Below, piece by piece: positions 17,558 to 26,478 of a stretch of DNA of 64,000 nt. Both the position numbers and the translations under genes were made by a program. How positions within the stretch are numbered: the stretch's first letter is position 1; every line of letters begins with the position of its first letter. The notes beneath the pieces were generated by a model. It was not told the DNA's origin. It was given only the letters and a program-made list of their open reading frames with translations, and ran no database searches. Origin of the DNA: Mesorhizobium waimense (lineage in GTDB: Bacteria; Pseudomonadota; Alphaproteobacteria; Rhizobiales; Rhizobiaceae); the NCBI RefSeq assembly GCF_003601975.1, contig NZ_QZWZ01000008.1, positions 124,001 through 188,000 on the forward strand, written 5' to 3'.

Positions 17558-18373
17558 CTATTCCCCGTGCTGGTTTCGCAGCCGCTTCTCCAGCGCCCGC
17601 AAGGCCAGCGACAGCCCGACGGTCAGGATGAGATAGATATAGGCGACGATCGAATAGGTCTCGAAGAAGCGGAACGATCCGGCGGCATAGACCTTGCCCA
17701 TCTGGGTGATGTCGGCGACGCCGAGCACCGACACCAGCGAGGAATCCTTGACCATGGCGACGAAGTCGTTGCCGAGCGGCGGCAGGATGGTGCGGATCGC
17801 CTGCGGGAAGACGATCAGCCGGAAGCGCTGCACGCGCGTCAGCCCGAGCGCCTTCGCCGCCTCGATCTGGCCCTTTTCGACCGACTGGATGCCGGCCCGG
17901 AACACCTCGGCGATGAAGGCCGAATAGCCGATGGTCAGCGCCATGATGGCGCGCCACAAAAGTGATACGTCGCGCACCAGAAGTTCGCCAAGCAGACCGG
18001 CATTCTGCAGCGGCGCGGTCAACGTGTTCCACGCCGCGACGAAGGCTGGCGCGCCGGCGAAGGCGATCCAGAACAAAAGCACCAGGATCGGTACGCCGCG
18101 GATGATCTCGACATAGAAGCGCGCGACCTGCTGGAGCAGCCGCGACTTGGACAGCCCCATCAGCGCAATGCCGAGCCCGATCGCCGAGGCCAGCGCGAAG
18201 GCGACCACGGTGACGAAGACGGTGATGCCGATGCCCTTGGCGACGGTGGCGAAAACCTGGGCGTAGAGGCCGCTCGTGGCGATGAAGATGGCGGCCGCAA
18301 GCGCGAGCGCCGCGGCTACGGCAAGCCACCAGGGGAACTCGCTCTTGGTGGCGGATCCGGACGCGGTAGGCAT
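17558..18373 (-). CDS. Polar amino-acid ABC transporter permease (HisM/GlnP type)
   Basis: A 271-residue inner-membrane permease of the polar amino-acid uptake family. It has five or six helices, starting near SEFPWWLAVAAALALAAAIF. The EAA loop that contacts the ATPase reads EAAKALGLTRVQRFRLIVFPQ, and the family segment IIRGVPILVLLFWIAF is clear. The ATG at 18373 gives a normal length. The binding-protein gene lies 98 bp upstream on the same strand. No ATP-binding subunit is encoded nearby, so the ATPase must be supplied from elsewhere. The substrate is probably a polar or charged amino acid. Confidence 0.93.
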   Translation of the reverse strand: MPTASGSATKSEFPWWLAVAAALALAAAIFIATSGLYAQVFATVAKGIGITVFVTVVAFALASAIGLGIALMGLSKSRLLQQVARFYVEIIRGVPILVLLFWIAFAGAPAFVAAWNTLTAPLQNAGLLGELLVRDVSLLWRAIMALTIGYSAFIAEVFRAGIQSVEKGQIEAAKALGLTRVQRFRLIVFPQAIRTILPPLGNDFVAMVKDSSLVSVLGVADITQMGKVYAAGSFRFFETYSIVAYIYLILTVGLSLALRALEKRLRNQHGE

Positions 18374-18471
18374 CAGGCGATACCGTCGGCAAAGCGACGA
18401 AGGCAGCACTCCGTCTCCGCCTGTGCGATGTTCAGCGCACAGGGCTCACGCATCACTCGCGCCAAGAGCGC

Positions 18472-19269
18472 CTACTGCCCCATCTTGTAATCAAGAAACC
18501 ACTTCTTGTTCAGCGCATCGAGCGTGCCATCCGCCTTCAGCGCAGCGATCGCCGCGTTGACCGGCTTCACCAGATCCGACCCCTTCGGGAAGATGAATCC
18601 AAAGTCCTCGGTGCCGAGCGGGCCGCCGATCAGCTTCAGCTTGCCTTCGGAAGCGTCGACATAGCCCTTGCCGGCGGTGCCGTCGGTGAGCACGACGTCG
18701 ACGTCGCCGGACTTCAGCGCCTGCACCGTGGCGCCAAACGTCTCGAACAGTTTTATCCTGGGGTTCTGCTCATTGCCGTCGAGCACGCTGTAGACGGCGG
18801 TGTAGAAGGGCGTCGTGCCGGCCTGTGCGCCGATAAGCCCGTCCTTGAAGGCGCCGAAGGTCTTGGCGTCGTTGAACCGGCTTTCGTCGCCGCGCACCAG
18901 CATGAACTGTTCCGAGCGCATATAGGGGTCGGAGAAGTCGACCTTCTCCTTGCGGTCGTCCTTGATGGTGATGCCGGTCATGCCGATGTTGTACTGGTTG
19001 TCGGAAACCGCCTGGATCATCGCGTCCCAAGAAGTGTTCTGGTACTCGACCTTGAAGTTCAGCCGCTTGGCGATCTCGTCCATCGCGTCATATTCCCAAC
19101 CGATCTGTTTTCCCGTCTTGGAATCGATGAACTGCAGCGGCGGATAGGCGTTTTCCGTCACCACCACCACTTTCTTGCCGCCGAGATCGGGCAGCGCCTG
19201 CGCCCATGCGGCGACGGGCGCGAGCAAGCAGGCCAGCAGGCCGGCCAGCAGCAGTTTCGATTTGGTCAT
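18472..19269 (-). CDS. Periplasmic amino-acid binding protein of an ABC transporter
   Basis: A 265-residue solute-binding protein of family 3 (SBP_bac_3). A Sec signal peptide ([20 protein letters not shown], cut near AWAQA) leads to the mature opening [20 protein letters not shown]. Typical lobes follow: [38 protein letters not shown] and [14 protein letters not shown]. The specificity cannot be named. The ATG at 19269 is used because the upstream extension is not signal-like. A GCCCCG/CGGGGC hairpin (19293-19311) lies in the leader, 24-42 bp before the start. It pairs with the permease downstream. Confidence 0.93.
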   Translation of the reverse strand: MTKSKLLLAGLLACLLAPVAAWAQALPDLGGKKVVVVTENAYPPLQFIDSKTGKQIGWEYDAMDEIAKRLNFKVEYQNTSWDAMIQAVSDNQYNIGMTGITIKDDRKEKVDFSDPYMRSEQFMLVRGDESRFNDAKTFGAFKDGLIGAQAGTTPFYTAVYSVLDGNEQNPRIKLFETFGATVQALKSGDVDVVLTDGTAGKGYVDASEGKLKLIGGPLGTEDFGFIFPKGSDLVKPVNAAIAALKADGTLDALNKKWFLDYKMGQ

Positions 19270-19443
19270 GACACACTCCCAGAACGTGAAACGCCCCGAT
19301 CTGTCCGGGGCCTGCAGGAAACCGGCGCCGACTTTAGCTTTCCGCAAGCGCCTTGCAAGCCGATCCGCTGCACCGCTTGGCGCGATAGCGGATTCCTACG
19401 CTTTCAATGGGTGGATTCCGGAACGATCCTGTCGTGGTGGGGA

Positions 19444-19953
19444 TCAGTCGCAGTCCGCCGCATTCTCGGTAGCGTTCCGCAACCGAGAGACCAAACGGGT
19501 GACCGTCGCGTGCAGGGCTTTCAACTCGCCAGGCTCCAGCGGCATGCTGCAGGCAAGCCCGGAGGAAACATCCTTGACGCGCCCGCGCAACGCCTGGCCC
19601 TTGGCAGTCGGCTCGACCAGCACGCGGCGCTCGTCCGCCGCGTCGCGCCGGCGCGTGACGAGACCACCTGCTTCCAGTCGTTTGAGCAGCGGGGTCAGCG
19701 TCGCGGAATCCAAGCCCAGCGCCGCGCCAAGCGCGCCGACCGTGCTCGGCGCATGCTCCCACAGCGCCAGCATCGCCAGATATTGCGGATAGGTGAGGCC
19801 GAGCGGATCGAGCAAAGGCCGGTAGAGCTTCGTCATCAGCCCGCTCGCCGAATAGAGCGCGAAGCAGAGCTGCTGGTCGAGCCGCGGAACGGGAAAAGTC
19901 CCGGCGGCTTCCGCCGGGACCTCGCTGGCACTCTCTATGGACTTTGTCGTCAT
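19444..19953 (-). CDS. ohrR: Organic-peroxide-sensing MarR regulator OhrR
   Basis: A 169-residue MarR-family repressor. The N-terminal QLCFALYSASGLMTK holds the single reactive cysteine conserved in OhrR, whose oxidation by organic hydroperoxides releases DNA. The winged helix follows (LTYPQYLAMLALWEH, LGLDSATLTPLLKRLEAGGL and the wing RRRDAADERRVLVEPT). A second cysteine (LACSMPL) could form the mixed disulfide of two-Cys OhrR. It lies directly downstream of ohr and overlaps it by four bases, so one operator controls both (autoregulation). A candidate operator is at 20404-20428. Confidence 0.94.
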   Translation of the reverse strand: MTTKSIESASEVPAEAAGTFPVPRLDQQLCFALYSASGLMTKLYRPLLDPLGLTYPQYLAMLALWEHAPSTVGALGAALGLDSATLTPLLKRLEAGGLVTRRRDAADERRVLVEPTAKGQALRGRVKDVSSGLACSMPLEPGELKALHATVTRLVSRLRNATENAADCD

Positions 19954-20384
19954 GCTGCCTTTGCCGGAAGCGCCACTGCCGAAAGCGCCACCTCGACATT
20001 GCCCTTGATGGCGTTGGAGTAGGGGCAGATCTGGTGCGCCGCCGATACAAGCGCCTCCGTGGCCGCCTGATCAAGACCTTTCGTTTCCGCCGACAGCGAA
20101 ACGCCAAGCGCGAAACCGCCCTGGCCATTGGGGTGAAGGCTGACTTTGGCCGTCACCGCAGCATCCTCGAGCGGCAGCTTCTGCTTGCCGGCGATGAAGC
20201 GCATGGCGCTTTCGAAGCAGGCGGCGTAGCCGGCAGCAAACAGCTGCTCCGGATTTGTGGCGCCACCCTTGCCGCCCAGTTCCTTCGGCATGGCAAGGTC
20301 GACGCTGAGCAGGCCATCATTGGTCCGGACATGGCCGGCGCGGCCGCCGACGGCGCGGGCTTCGGTGGAGTAGAGTGCTGACAT
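19950..20384 (-). CDS. ohr: Organic hydroperoxide resistance protein Ohr
   Basis: A 144-residue thiol peroxidase that reduces fatty-acid and other organic hydroperoxides with lipoylated partners. The two catalytic cysteines lie in AAGYAACFESAMRF and SAAHQICPYSNAIKGN, both diagnostic of Ohr as opposed to OsmC. The start at 20384 (MSALYSTEA) has GGAGA upstream; a longer frame starting within the operator is rejected. It is the first gene of ohr-ohrR. Lipoylated dihydrolipoyl proteins made from sucB/lpdA in this window are plausible electron donors, by analogy with Xylella Ohr. Confidence 0.96.
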   Translation of the reverse strand: MSALYSTEARAVGGRAGHVRTNDGLLSVDLAMPKELGGKGGATNPEQLFAAGYAACFESAMRFIAGKQKLPLEDAAVTAKVSLHPNGQGGFALGVSLSAETKGLDQAATEALVSAAHQICPYSNAIKGNVEVALSAVALPAKAA

Positions 20385-20403
20385 GCGTGGATCTCCAATT
20401 ATT

Positions 20404-20428
20404 TTGTGCACGATTAGTTAGTGTACAA
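20404..20428 (-). promoter_or_regulatory. Candidate OhrR operator upstream of ohr
   Basis: TTGTGCAC and GTGTACAA form an inverted repeat with seven of eight positions matching, separated by nine AT-rich bases, 20 bp upstream of the ohr start. An AT-rich stretch (GATAATATATTG) follows. Position and dyad symmetry fit MarR-type control. Confidence 0.55.
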
Positions 20429-20507
20429 GATAATATATTGTCAAGCTCCGCAGGCCCTTCTTTTGACCAGGAAGCCTTCACAGCTCAGTGAGCGAATCCG
20501 ATAAACG

Positions 20508-20532
20508 AAAAAAGGCGGCCGAAGCCGCCTTT
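20508..20532 (-). terminator. Rho-independent terminator of rplS
   Basis: AAAGGCGGC, a TTCG loop and GCCGCCTTT followed by further T residues (six in a row on the minus strand), located 25 bp past the rplS stop. Confidence 0.93.
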
Positions 20533-20556
20533 CCCAAGCATGCGTATCGAAGAACC

Positions 20557-21117
20557 TTATTCGGCGGTAGCCGCTTCCGCGGCCTTGGCGGCCTCGTCGG
20601 CGGCCTTGGCGGCTTCGTCGGCGGCCTTCTTCTCGGCGGCTTCCTGGGCGGCCTTCTCGGCGGCCAGCGCCTGGGCAGCAGCGACTTTCTCGGCCTCGAT
20701 GCGCGCCTTCTCGGCGTTCAGCGCGTCGCGCTCCTCGTCGTTCAGCTTGCGGGCGCGCACGCCGGTGTTTTCCGAAATACGGGCCGACTTGCCGCGACGA
20801 TCACGCAGGTAATAGAGCTTGGCGCGGCGCACCTTGCCGCGGCGCACGATCTCGACGCCTTCGACCATCGGCGAATAGACCGGGAACACGCGCTCGACGC
20901 CTTCGCCGTAGGAGATCTTGCGGACGGTGAAATTTTCCTGGAAGCCGGCGCCGGAGCGGGCGATGACGACGCCCTCATAGGCCTGGACACGGGTACGGGT
21001 GCCTTCGGTCACGCGGACCTGGACGCGCACGGTGTCGCCGGGCTGGAATTCGGGAAGCTTGCGCTTGGCTTCGATCTTGGCGGCCTGTTCGGCCTCGAGC
21101 TGACGGAGAATATCCAT
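20557..21117 (-). CDS. rplS: 50S ribosomal protein L19 with long Ala-rich C-terminal tail
   Basis: Residues 1-115 are a canonical bL19 ([72 protein letters not shown]), located at the 30S-50S interface. Residues from about 125 to 186 form a long charged helix rich in Ala, Glu and Lys ([20 protein letters not shown]). E. coli L19 has 115 residues; extended tails of this sort are known in Rhizobiales. The gene is usually directly downstream of trmD, but here a TauE/SafE gene on the other strand separates them, so rplS has its own promoter within 21118-21439. A strong terminator follows. Confidence 0.96.
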   Translation of the reverse strand: MDILRQLEAEQAAKIEAKRKLPEFQPGDTVRVQVRVTEGTRTRVQAYEGVVIARSGAGFQENFTVRKISYGEGVERVFPVYSPMVEGVEIVRRGKVRRAKLYYLRDRRGKSARISENTGVRARKLNDEERDALNAEKARIEAEKVAAAQALAAEKAAQEAAEKKAADEAAKAADEAAKAAEAATAE

Positions 21118-21439
21118 CTGTAAAAATCCACTTCTTGTTCTTCCGACAGTCAGAGCGTCCGACACTCGCCTTGCAGTTCCATTGACCGCTTGGCTATGCC
21201 CTTTGTTGGAAACATCGGGCAGGGGCGACTACACCGCCATTGTTGACGGGCCAGAAGATCGCGCTTGGCAGATTGTTCTTCCGGTTCGGGCGGGCACATA
21301 CAGCTATTTCGAGGCTTTGTCACGCCTTGGCCCTGTCTTTTTTGCGCGCATGCCATCACGCAATTGTAGTGGGCGGGGTTGCGCCCTCCCGTCAACCTTC
21401 CTAATCCGGGGCAAGCATTAAGTCTTCTGCGGCGCCCTG
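21118..21439. other. Divergent regulatory region between rplS and the TauE/SafE gene
   Basis: A 322-bp stretch without a convincing gene. It must hold the rplS promoter and leader on the minus strand and the promoter of the transporter gene on the plus strand. A short GGGCGG...CGCCC hairpin lies near 21370-21390. No ribosomal-protein leader motif that I recognise is present. Confidence 0.5.
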
Positions 21440-22192
21440 ATGTCTGTTTTCGACGTGATCCTGCTCTTTCTGGCGGGCTTTCTCTCCGGCGCCGCCAACG
21501 CGGTCGCCGGCGGCGGCACATTCATCACCTTCGGCGCCATGACGCTGGTCGGCTTGCCGCCGATCGTCGCCAACGCCACCTCGTCGGTGACGCAGTTTCC
21601 CGGCTATATCACCTCGACGCTCGCCTACGCCGCCGACATCAGGCATTTCTGGCGCCAGGCATTGCTGCTCTGCGTGATCTCTGCCTTCGGCGCGCTGGCC
21701 GGCGCGCTCATCCTTTTGGCGCTCGACAACCCGTCCTTCCGCGCCATGGTGCCGTGGCTGCTGCTGGCCGCGACCGCTCTCTTCGCCGCCGGTCCCTGGC
21801 TGAAGCCGTCGCCGAAGCCGGATCATGAAGCGTCGGTGGGTTCGCTTGTCGGCTCACTGGCGCAGTTCCTGACCTCCATCTATGGCGGCTTCTTCGGCGC
21901 CGGCATGGGTGTCATGATGCTGGCGACACTCGGCCTTACCCAGTCAGGTGACTATCACAAGCTGAACGCGCTGAAGAACATGCTGGCCATGGTCATTGCC
22001 GCGGTTGCGATCGTCGTCTTCGTCTCGGGCGGCGTCGTCGCCTGGCCGCAGGCGATCGTCATGATCCCGGGCGGTGCGCTGGGCGGCTATGCCGGGGTCT
22101 GGATTGCCAAGCGCGTGCCGCAGAATGTCGTGCGCGGCTTTGTCGTCGCCGTCGGCCTGTTCCTGGCCTTTTACTACTTCGCCAAGGGGTGA
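21440..22192 (+). CDS. TauE/SafE (TSUP) family sulfite/anion exporter
   Basis: A 250-residue integral membrane protein with about eight hydrophobic helices and the family repeats [20 protein letters not shown] (first half) and [19 protein letters not shown] (second half). TSUP proteins move sulfite, sulfoacetate or other organic anions; the substrate here cannot be named. There is no strong ribosome site before the ATG at 21440. Its 3' end overlaps that of the convergent trmD gene by 19 bp. Its placement between rplS and trmD interrupts the usual rpsP-rimM-trmD-rplS order. Confidence 0.9.
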   Translation: MSVFDVILLFLAGFLSGAANAVAGGGTFITFGAMTLVGLPPIVANATSSVTQFPGYITSTLAYAADIRHFWRQALLLCVISAFGALAGALILLALDNPSFRAMVPWLLLAATALFAAGPWLKPSPKPDHEASVGSLVGSLAQFLTSIYGGFFGAGMGVMMLATLGLTQSGDYHKLNALKNMLAMVIAAVAIVVFVSGGVVAWPQAIVMIPGGALGGYAGVWIAKRVPQNVVRGFVVAVGLFLAFYYFAKG

Positions 22193-22878
22193 GCAGGAGC
22201 GGCCAAGAGATCAGGCCGCCGCTCCTGCGTCAGCTTTTCAGCCTCGGCGCGCCGCCAGTCGGCGATCTTCTTGTGGTTGCCGGAGGTCAGCACCTCGGGG
22301 ATCTGTCGGCCCTCGAATTCCTGCGGCCGCGTGTAGTGTGGATGTTCGAGCAGGCCGTTCTCAAAACTTTCTTCCTCGCCCGACACCGCATTGCCCATGA
22401 CGCCGGGCAAAAGCCGCACCACGGCATCGAGCAGCACGAGTGCCGCCGGCTCGCCGCCGGAAAGGATGAAGTCGCCGACCGAAACCTCCTCCAGCCCGCG
22501 CGCCTCGATAACTCGCTGATCTACGCCTTCGAAGCGGCCGCAGAGGATGACGGCACCTGGCCCGGCGGCCAGTTCGCGCACACGGGCCTGCGTCAGCGGT
22601 TTTCCACGCGGGCTCATCAGCAGGCGCGGCCGGGCATCGCCCGGCGGCGAAACATGGTCGATCGCCTTCGCCAGCACGTCGGCGCGCATCACCATGCCGG
22701 CGCCGCCGCCGGCCGGCGTGTCGTCGACGGTGCGGTGGCGGTCGGTGGCGAAATCGCGGATCTGGATCGCCTCCAGCGACCATGTCCTGGCCTCCAGCGC
22801 CCGCCCGGCCAGCGACAGGCCGAGCGCGCCCGGAAACATCTCGGGATAGAGCGTCAATACCGAGGCGGCAAAGCTCAC
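22174..22878 (-). CDS. trmD: tRNA (guanine37-N1)-methyltransferase
   Basis: A 234-residue SPOUT methyltransferase that makes m1G37 and so prevents +1 frameshifting. It starts at GTG (22878), [20 protein letters not shown]. The trefoil-knot motifs [16 protein letters not shown] and [15 protein letters not shown] are present, and the catalytic aspartate region [18 protein letters not shown] is intact. The C-terminal [19 protein letters not shown] is also canonical. Its GTG overlaps the rimM stop (GTGA), so it is translationally coupled to rimM. Confidence 0.97.
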   Translation of the reverse strand: MSFAASVLTLYPEMFPGALGLSLAGRALEARTWSLEAIQIRDFATDRHRTVDDTPAGGGAGMVMRADVLAKAIDHVSPPGDARPRLLMSPRGKPLTQARVRELAAGPGAVILCGRFEGVDQRVIEARGLEEVSVGDFILSGGEPAALVLLDAVVRLLPGVMGNAVSGEEESFENGLLEHPHYTRPQEFEGRQIPEVLTSGNHKKIADWRRAEAEKLTQERRPDLLAAPAHPLAK

Positions 22879-23474
22879 CGGTTGCCCCCGGCATCCCTTG
22901 GTCCGCGCGGCCGGCCCTTCGGATCGAAGCCGTCGCGGCCGGGCGCCTCGCTGTCTTCGTCGTCGACCAGGCCGGCGGCTGCCGGGTCGACGCGCACAAA
23001 ACCTTCGGCGATCGACACTTGCGGAACCGCGGCCTGCGTGAATGGGATCAGCACGCCCTTGCGCCCGCCAAGCGTCACGTCGAGTATGTCGCCGCCACCG
23101 AAATTGTGCACGGCCACGACCTTGCCGATCTCGGCGCCGGTGTCGTCCCTGACCGCCAGGCCGACAAGGTCGGCATGATAGAATTCGTCCTCCTCGCCAT
23201 CGTCCGGCAGCATCGAGCGGTCGACGAAAAGCTCCGTGCCGGCGAGCGCCTCGGCGGCGTTGCGGTCGCTGATGCCCTTGAAGCGCACCACGACCACGGT
23301 GTTGGCCGGCCTGATATCGATGATCTGGAAGGCGCGGCCGTCCCGAGCATAGAGAGGCCCGTAGTCGGCCAGCGCCAGCGGCTCGCCGGTAAAGGTTTTC
23401 ACGCGCAGTTCGCCCTTGATGCCGTGCGCGGCGCCGATCACGGCCATCTGGACGGGGTTCTGGGGCTTGCTCAT
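22875..23474 (-). CDS. rimM: 16S rRNA processing protein RimM
   Basis: A 199-residue maturation factor for the 30S head that binds uS19. The N-terminal RimM domain opens [20 protein letters not shown], and the PRC-barrel follows ([20 protein letters not shown], then [19 protein letters not shown]). The C-terminus has a disordered charged tail after VDPAAAG. The ATG at 23474 is clear. It is the first gene of a rimM-trmD operon; rpsP, often upstream, is not in the next 100 bp, where xerC begins divergently. Confidence 0.95.
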   Translation of the reverse strand: MSKPQNPVQMAVIGAAHGIKGELRVKTFTGEPLALADYGPLYARDGRAFQIIDIRPANTVVVVRFKGISDRNAAEALAGTELFVDRSMLPDDGEEDEFYHADLVGLAVRDDTGAEIGKVVAVHNFGGGDILDVTLGGRKGVLIPFTQAAVPQVSIAEGFVRVDPAAAGLVDDEDSEAPGRDGFDPKGRPRGPRDAGGNR

Positions 23475-23587
23475 GGCGAAAGGTCCTTTGCCTTGCTGTA
23501 GCCCTAGCCAGTTGTCATTTCAATGACGCGCTCTTCACCGCTTCCTAACCCGGCTGCCGGAAAATGCCCGGGAACTGGAAGAGCGTC

Positions 23588-24526
23588 ATGCAGGAATTCC
23601 TCATCCCGGCAAAGCCCGACCTTCAGGCGGCGCGCGAAAGCTGGCTGAAGATGCTGGCGCGCGAGCGCCGCCTTTCGCCTGAGACGGTGGAAGCCTATGA
23701 GCGCGACACACGCCAGTTCCTGCATTTCCTGACCGGACATTGCGGCGGCTCGCCCGGCATTTCGGATATCGCCAATCTGCGTCCAGCCGATCTGCGCGGT
23801 TTTCTCGCCGCCCGACGCAACGCCGGGGCCGGCGCCCGCACCCTCGGCCGCGGCCTGGCCGGCATCCGCTCGCTGTTGCGCTTTCTCGAGCGGCGCGGCC
23901 TCGCCAATGCGGCGGGTGCCACAGCGCTACGCGCCCCACGCCAGCCGAAATCGCTACCCAAGCCGCTGACGGCAAGCGACGCAAAACATGTCGTGTCGGT
24001 GGAAGGCCAACTGGCGGAAGAGCCGTGGATCGCCGCCCGCAACGCCGCCGTGCTAACGCTGCTCTATGGTTCGGGTCTGCGCATTTCCGAGGCGCTCGGC
24101 CTCAGCGGCGCCGACCTGTCGTCGGACACCGACACCGTGCTGCGCATCACCGGCAAGGGCGGCAAGACGCGGCTGGTGCCGGTGCTGCCGGTGGCGATCA
24201 GGGCAGTTGCCGAATACCGCAAGCTCTGCCCCTATCATATCGATCCGAAGGGCCTGCTGTTTCGCGGCGCCCGCGGCGGCCCGCTCAACCCGGCCATCGT
24301 CCAGCGCGAGATGGCAAAATTGCGCTCGGCGCTCAATTTGCCCGACACGGCGACGCCGCATGCCTTGCGCCATTCCTTCGCCACGCATCTGCTGGGACGC
24401 GGCGGCGACCTCAGAACCATCCAGGAACTGCTTGGCCACGCTAGCCTGTCGACCACCCAGATCTATACCGGCGTCGACACGGCAAGGCTGCTCGAAATCT
24501 ACGACTCCGCGCATCCGCGGGCGTGA
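23588..24526 (+). CDS. xerC: Tyrosine recombinase XerC
   Basis: A 312-residue site-specific recombinase resolving chromosome dimers at dif with XerD. The N-terminal SAM-like core-binding domain includes RRLSPETVEAYERDTRQFL. The catalytic residues are all visible: Arg in YGSGLRISEALGL, Lys in ITGKGGKTRLVPV, His-x-x-Arg in HALRHSFATHLLGRG, His in LGHASLS and the nucleophile in TTQIYTGVD. The start at 23588 follows GGAAGAG. It lies in a housekeeping context without att-like repeats or phage genes, so it is the chromosomal Xer protein and not an integrase of a mobile element. Confidence 0.93.
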   Translation: MQEFLIPAKPDLQAARESWLKMLARERRLSPETVEAYERDTRQFLHFLTGHCGGSPGISDIANLRPADLRGFLAARRNAGAGARTLGRGLAGIRSLLRFLERRGLANAAGATALRAPRQPKSLPKPLTASDAKHVVSVEGQLAEEPWIAARNAAVLTLLYGSGLRISEALGLSGADLSSDTDTVLRITGKGGKTRLVPVLPVAIRAVAEYRKLCPYHIDPKGLLFRGARGGPLNPAIVQREMAKLRSALNLPDTATPHALRHSFATHLLGRGGDLRTIQELLGHASLSTTQIYTGVDTARLLEIYDSAHPRA

Positions 24527-24548
24527 ACCTTCAAATTTGCGGCGCCGA

Positions 24549-24577
24549 TTAACGGTTTTGCCGCTTTTTTCCGTTAA
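24549..24577. other. 7-bp inverted repeat between xerC and the TraB gene
   Basis: TTAACGG and CCGTTAA are perfect complements flanking a 15-base pyrimidine-rich spacer, eleven bases before the TraB-family ATG. It could be an operator or a weak terminator for xerC. Evidence is the symmetry alone. Confidence 0.3.
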
Positions 24578-24587
24578 GACGCAGGCC

Positions 24588-25655
24588 ATGAAACGCGTCA
24601 TCGCCATCGCCGACCGCGCGGCCTCTGTGTCGCTCAAGCTGCTTGTTGCGTTCAACGTCCTGTTTTTCCTGTCTTTCCTGATCGTCGCGTTACTCGCCGC
24701 CGGTAGGGCAAATGCGCAGACGTCGGCCTGCAGCGGCCTCGACATGCTGTCGGCCTTGCAGAAGGACAACCCGGACACCTACCGCAAGATCGAGACGGAA
24801 GCGGCCGCGACCCTGAACGGCAAGGGACTGTTGTGGAAACTGGAAAAGGCCGGCGAGAAGCCATCCTGGCTGTTCGGCACCATGCACATGACCGACCCGC
24901 GCGTAACCACGCTGCCGCCCACCGCGCAGACCGCCTATGACGCCGCCGACACTATCATCATCGAGACCACGGAAGTGCTCGACAAGCAGAAGATGATGGC
25001 GGCGATGCTCAAAGAGCCGGACCTGATGATGTTCACCGACAACACCACGCTGTCGTCGCTGCTGTCGCCGGACGATAACGCAGTGGTGAACAAGGCGCTC
25101 GACGCACGCGGCATTCCGCCGGGCAGCGTGTCCAAGATGAAGCCGTGGTTGTTGTCGGCCATGGTGGCGCTCCCGGTCTGCGAGGTCGCTCGCCAGGCCG
25201 GCGGCACGCCGGTGCTCGACGTCAAGCTCGCGCAGGATGCCAAGGCTTCAGGCAAGTCCGTCGAAGGTCTGGAAACGGTCGCCGACCAATTGCGCGCCAT
25301 GGCTTCGCTGCCGCTCGCCTTTCACATGAAGGGGCTGGTCGACACCCTCAGACTCGGCGACAAGATAAACGACGTCAACGAAACCATGATCGTGCTCTAC
25401 CTGAACGGCGACACCGGCATGTTCTGGCCGCTGTTCCGCGCGATCCTCCCGGGCGATGGCGACGATGCGGCGGGCTACGCCGCGTTCGATCAAACCATGA
25501 TCACCAGCCGCAACAAGGTGATGGCTGACCATGCCGGGCCGATCCTCGCTCGCGGCAACGCCTTCATGGCGGTCGGCGCCATGCACCTTCCGGGCGCGCA
25601 AGGCCTGGTCGAGGATTTTCGCAAGGCCGGCTACACCGTCACCGCCGTCCACTGA
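24588..25655 (+). CDS. TraB/GumN-family protein, membrane anchored
   Basis: A 355-residue protein. An N-terminal hydrophobic segment (LLVAFNVLFFLSFLIVALLA, residues 18-38) is followed by a TraB/GumN domain whose two hallmark elements are WLFGTMHMTDPR near residue 95 and the C-terminal GNAFMAVGAMHLPGAQGLV. Conserved GTMH and GxxHL motifs place it in the TIKI/TraB/GumN metalloprotease-like clan. It is probably exported and tethered in the periplasm. The ATG at 24588 begins the membrane segment. The biological role in rhizobia is unknown. It follows xerC by 61 bp. Confidence 0.87.
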   Translation: MKRVIAIADRAASVSLKLLVAFNVLFFLSFLIVALLAAGRANAQTSACSGLDMLSALQKDNPDTYRKIETEAAATLNGKGLLWKLEKAGEKPSWLFGTMHMTDPRVTTLPPTAQTAYDAADTIIIETTEVLDKQKMMAAMLKEPDLMMFTDNTTLSSLLSPDDNAVVNKALDARGIPPGSVSKMKPWLLSAMVALPVCEVARQAGGTPVLDVKLAQDAKASGKSVEGLETVADQLRAMASLPLAFHMKGLVDTLRLGDKINDVNETMIVLYLNGDTGMFWPLFRAILPGDGDDAAGYAAFDQTMITSRNKVMADHAGPILARGNAFMAVGAMHLPGAQGLVEDFRKAGYTVTAVH

Positions 25656-25942
25656 TCTGCACGGTCGGGTTGCACTTCGAATCACGCGAGTCCCCGTCCT
25701 TGTCGGGATTCGTCCTGATTCGCCGTTCGATGGCGGACCGGTCCTGTTTTCAGCGAAAAAGGCTAAAGCGGTTAGCTTCCGCTCGCTCGCGGCCAAATTT
25801 GCGGGGGAAATACATGCCAACCAGCGATTCCGGGTTAAAATTGCCCTGCTTTCGGCATTTTCCAGGCGTAGTATGAAACCCGTTCAACGGTTGCGCGTTG
25901 ATGGGTGTTGATTGATACTTTTCATCCACGGAGGACACTTTT

Positions 25943-26278
25943 ATGGCGAACCCAAACGACCCTTTCACCTCTCCTGGCCCTGCGCCCAAATCGGGTGGCG
26001 GCGGTAGCGGCTGGCTGATTGCCCTGGTTGTCATCATCCTGGCCATCGTCGCCTACTATGTTTTCGGAAGAAGCGGCGAACCCCCCTCGGCGCCCGCCGA
26101 ACCGCCGGCCGCCAGCACACCGGCGCCTGCTCCGGCACCAGCTGAACCGATGAAGCCCGCCGAACCGGCTCCCGCACCTGCGCCCGCTCCGGAACCTGCG
26201 CCTGCGCCAGAACCTGCCCCGGCGCCTGCGCCCGCACCGGCTCCTGCGCCAGCCCCGGCGCCCGCACCGGCCAACTGA
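25943..26278 (+). CDS. Membrane-anchored protein with Pro/Ala-repeat tail
   Basis: A 111-residue protein. After a glycine-rich polar N-terminus, SGWLIALVVIILAIVAYYVF (residues 22-41) is a single membrane helix. The remaining 65 residues are almost entirely Pro, Ala and Glu (repeats such as PAPAPEPAPAPE), a rigid extended linker likely in the periplasm. The ATG at 25943 has CGGAGGAC upstream and a strong terminator follows the stop, so it is a real transcription unit. The repeats encode an open frame on the other strand too, but that one lacks start signals. I know no specific function; TonB-like or peptidoglycan-spanning spacers are possible by analogy. Confidence 0.75.
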   Translation: MANPNDPFTSPGPAPKSGGGGSGWLIALVVIILAIVAYYVFGRSGEPPSAPAEPPAASTPAPAPAPAEPMKPAEPAPAPAPAPEPAPAPEPAPAPAPAPAPAPAPAPAPAN

Positions 26279-26302
26279 TCAGGCTGCTGAGTTCAACGAC
26301 GA

Positions 26303-26335
26303 ACGGCCCGCTGCAAAGCGGGCCGTTTTGTTTTT
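26303..26335 (+). terminator. Rho-independent terminator after the Pro/Ala protein gene
   Basis: ACGGCCCGCT, a GCAA loop and AGCGGGCCGT form a perfect 10-bp stem followed by TTTGTTTTT, 24 bp past the stop. Confidence 0.93.
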
Positions 26336-26382
26336 GGGGGATGACCCTCGACTGTGTGCCAGTGCAGACTGCAGCGCGGGAT

Positions 26383-26415
26383 CGCCCCTCCTCTGCCTGC
26401 CGGCAATGAGGGGCG
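26383..26415. repeat. GC-rich hairpin downstream of lpdA
   Basis: CGCCCCTC and GAGGGGCG form a perfect 8-bp stem with a 17-base spacer containing TGCCTGCCGGCA. It lies 64-96 bp past the lpdA stop. It is similar in style to the other intergenic palindromes here and may help terminate lpdA; there is no T-run. Confidence 0.45.
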
Positions 26416-26478
26416 GGGCGGACGTTGAAAGTCTTCTTCTCACCGCAACGAGAGCGTGACGCGAAAGGTTGCGTCGCC

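Noticed and set aside
21182..21421. 79-codon frame upstream of the TauE/SafE gene
   Set aside because: No ribosome site or recognisable composition; it lies in the divergent promoter region.
23588..24526. Tyrosine recombinase as the integrase of a genomic island
   Set aside because: Full XerC features, no adjacent tRNA, attachment repeats or phage and transfer genes.
26056..26274. Gly/Ala-repeat frame on the minus strand
   Set aside because: It is the complement of the Pro/Ala repeat of the plus-strand gene and has neither ribosome site nor terminator.
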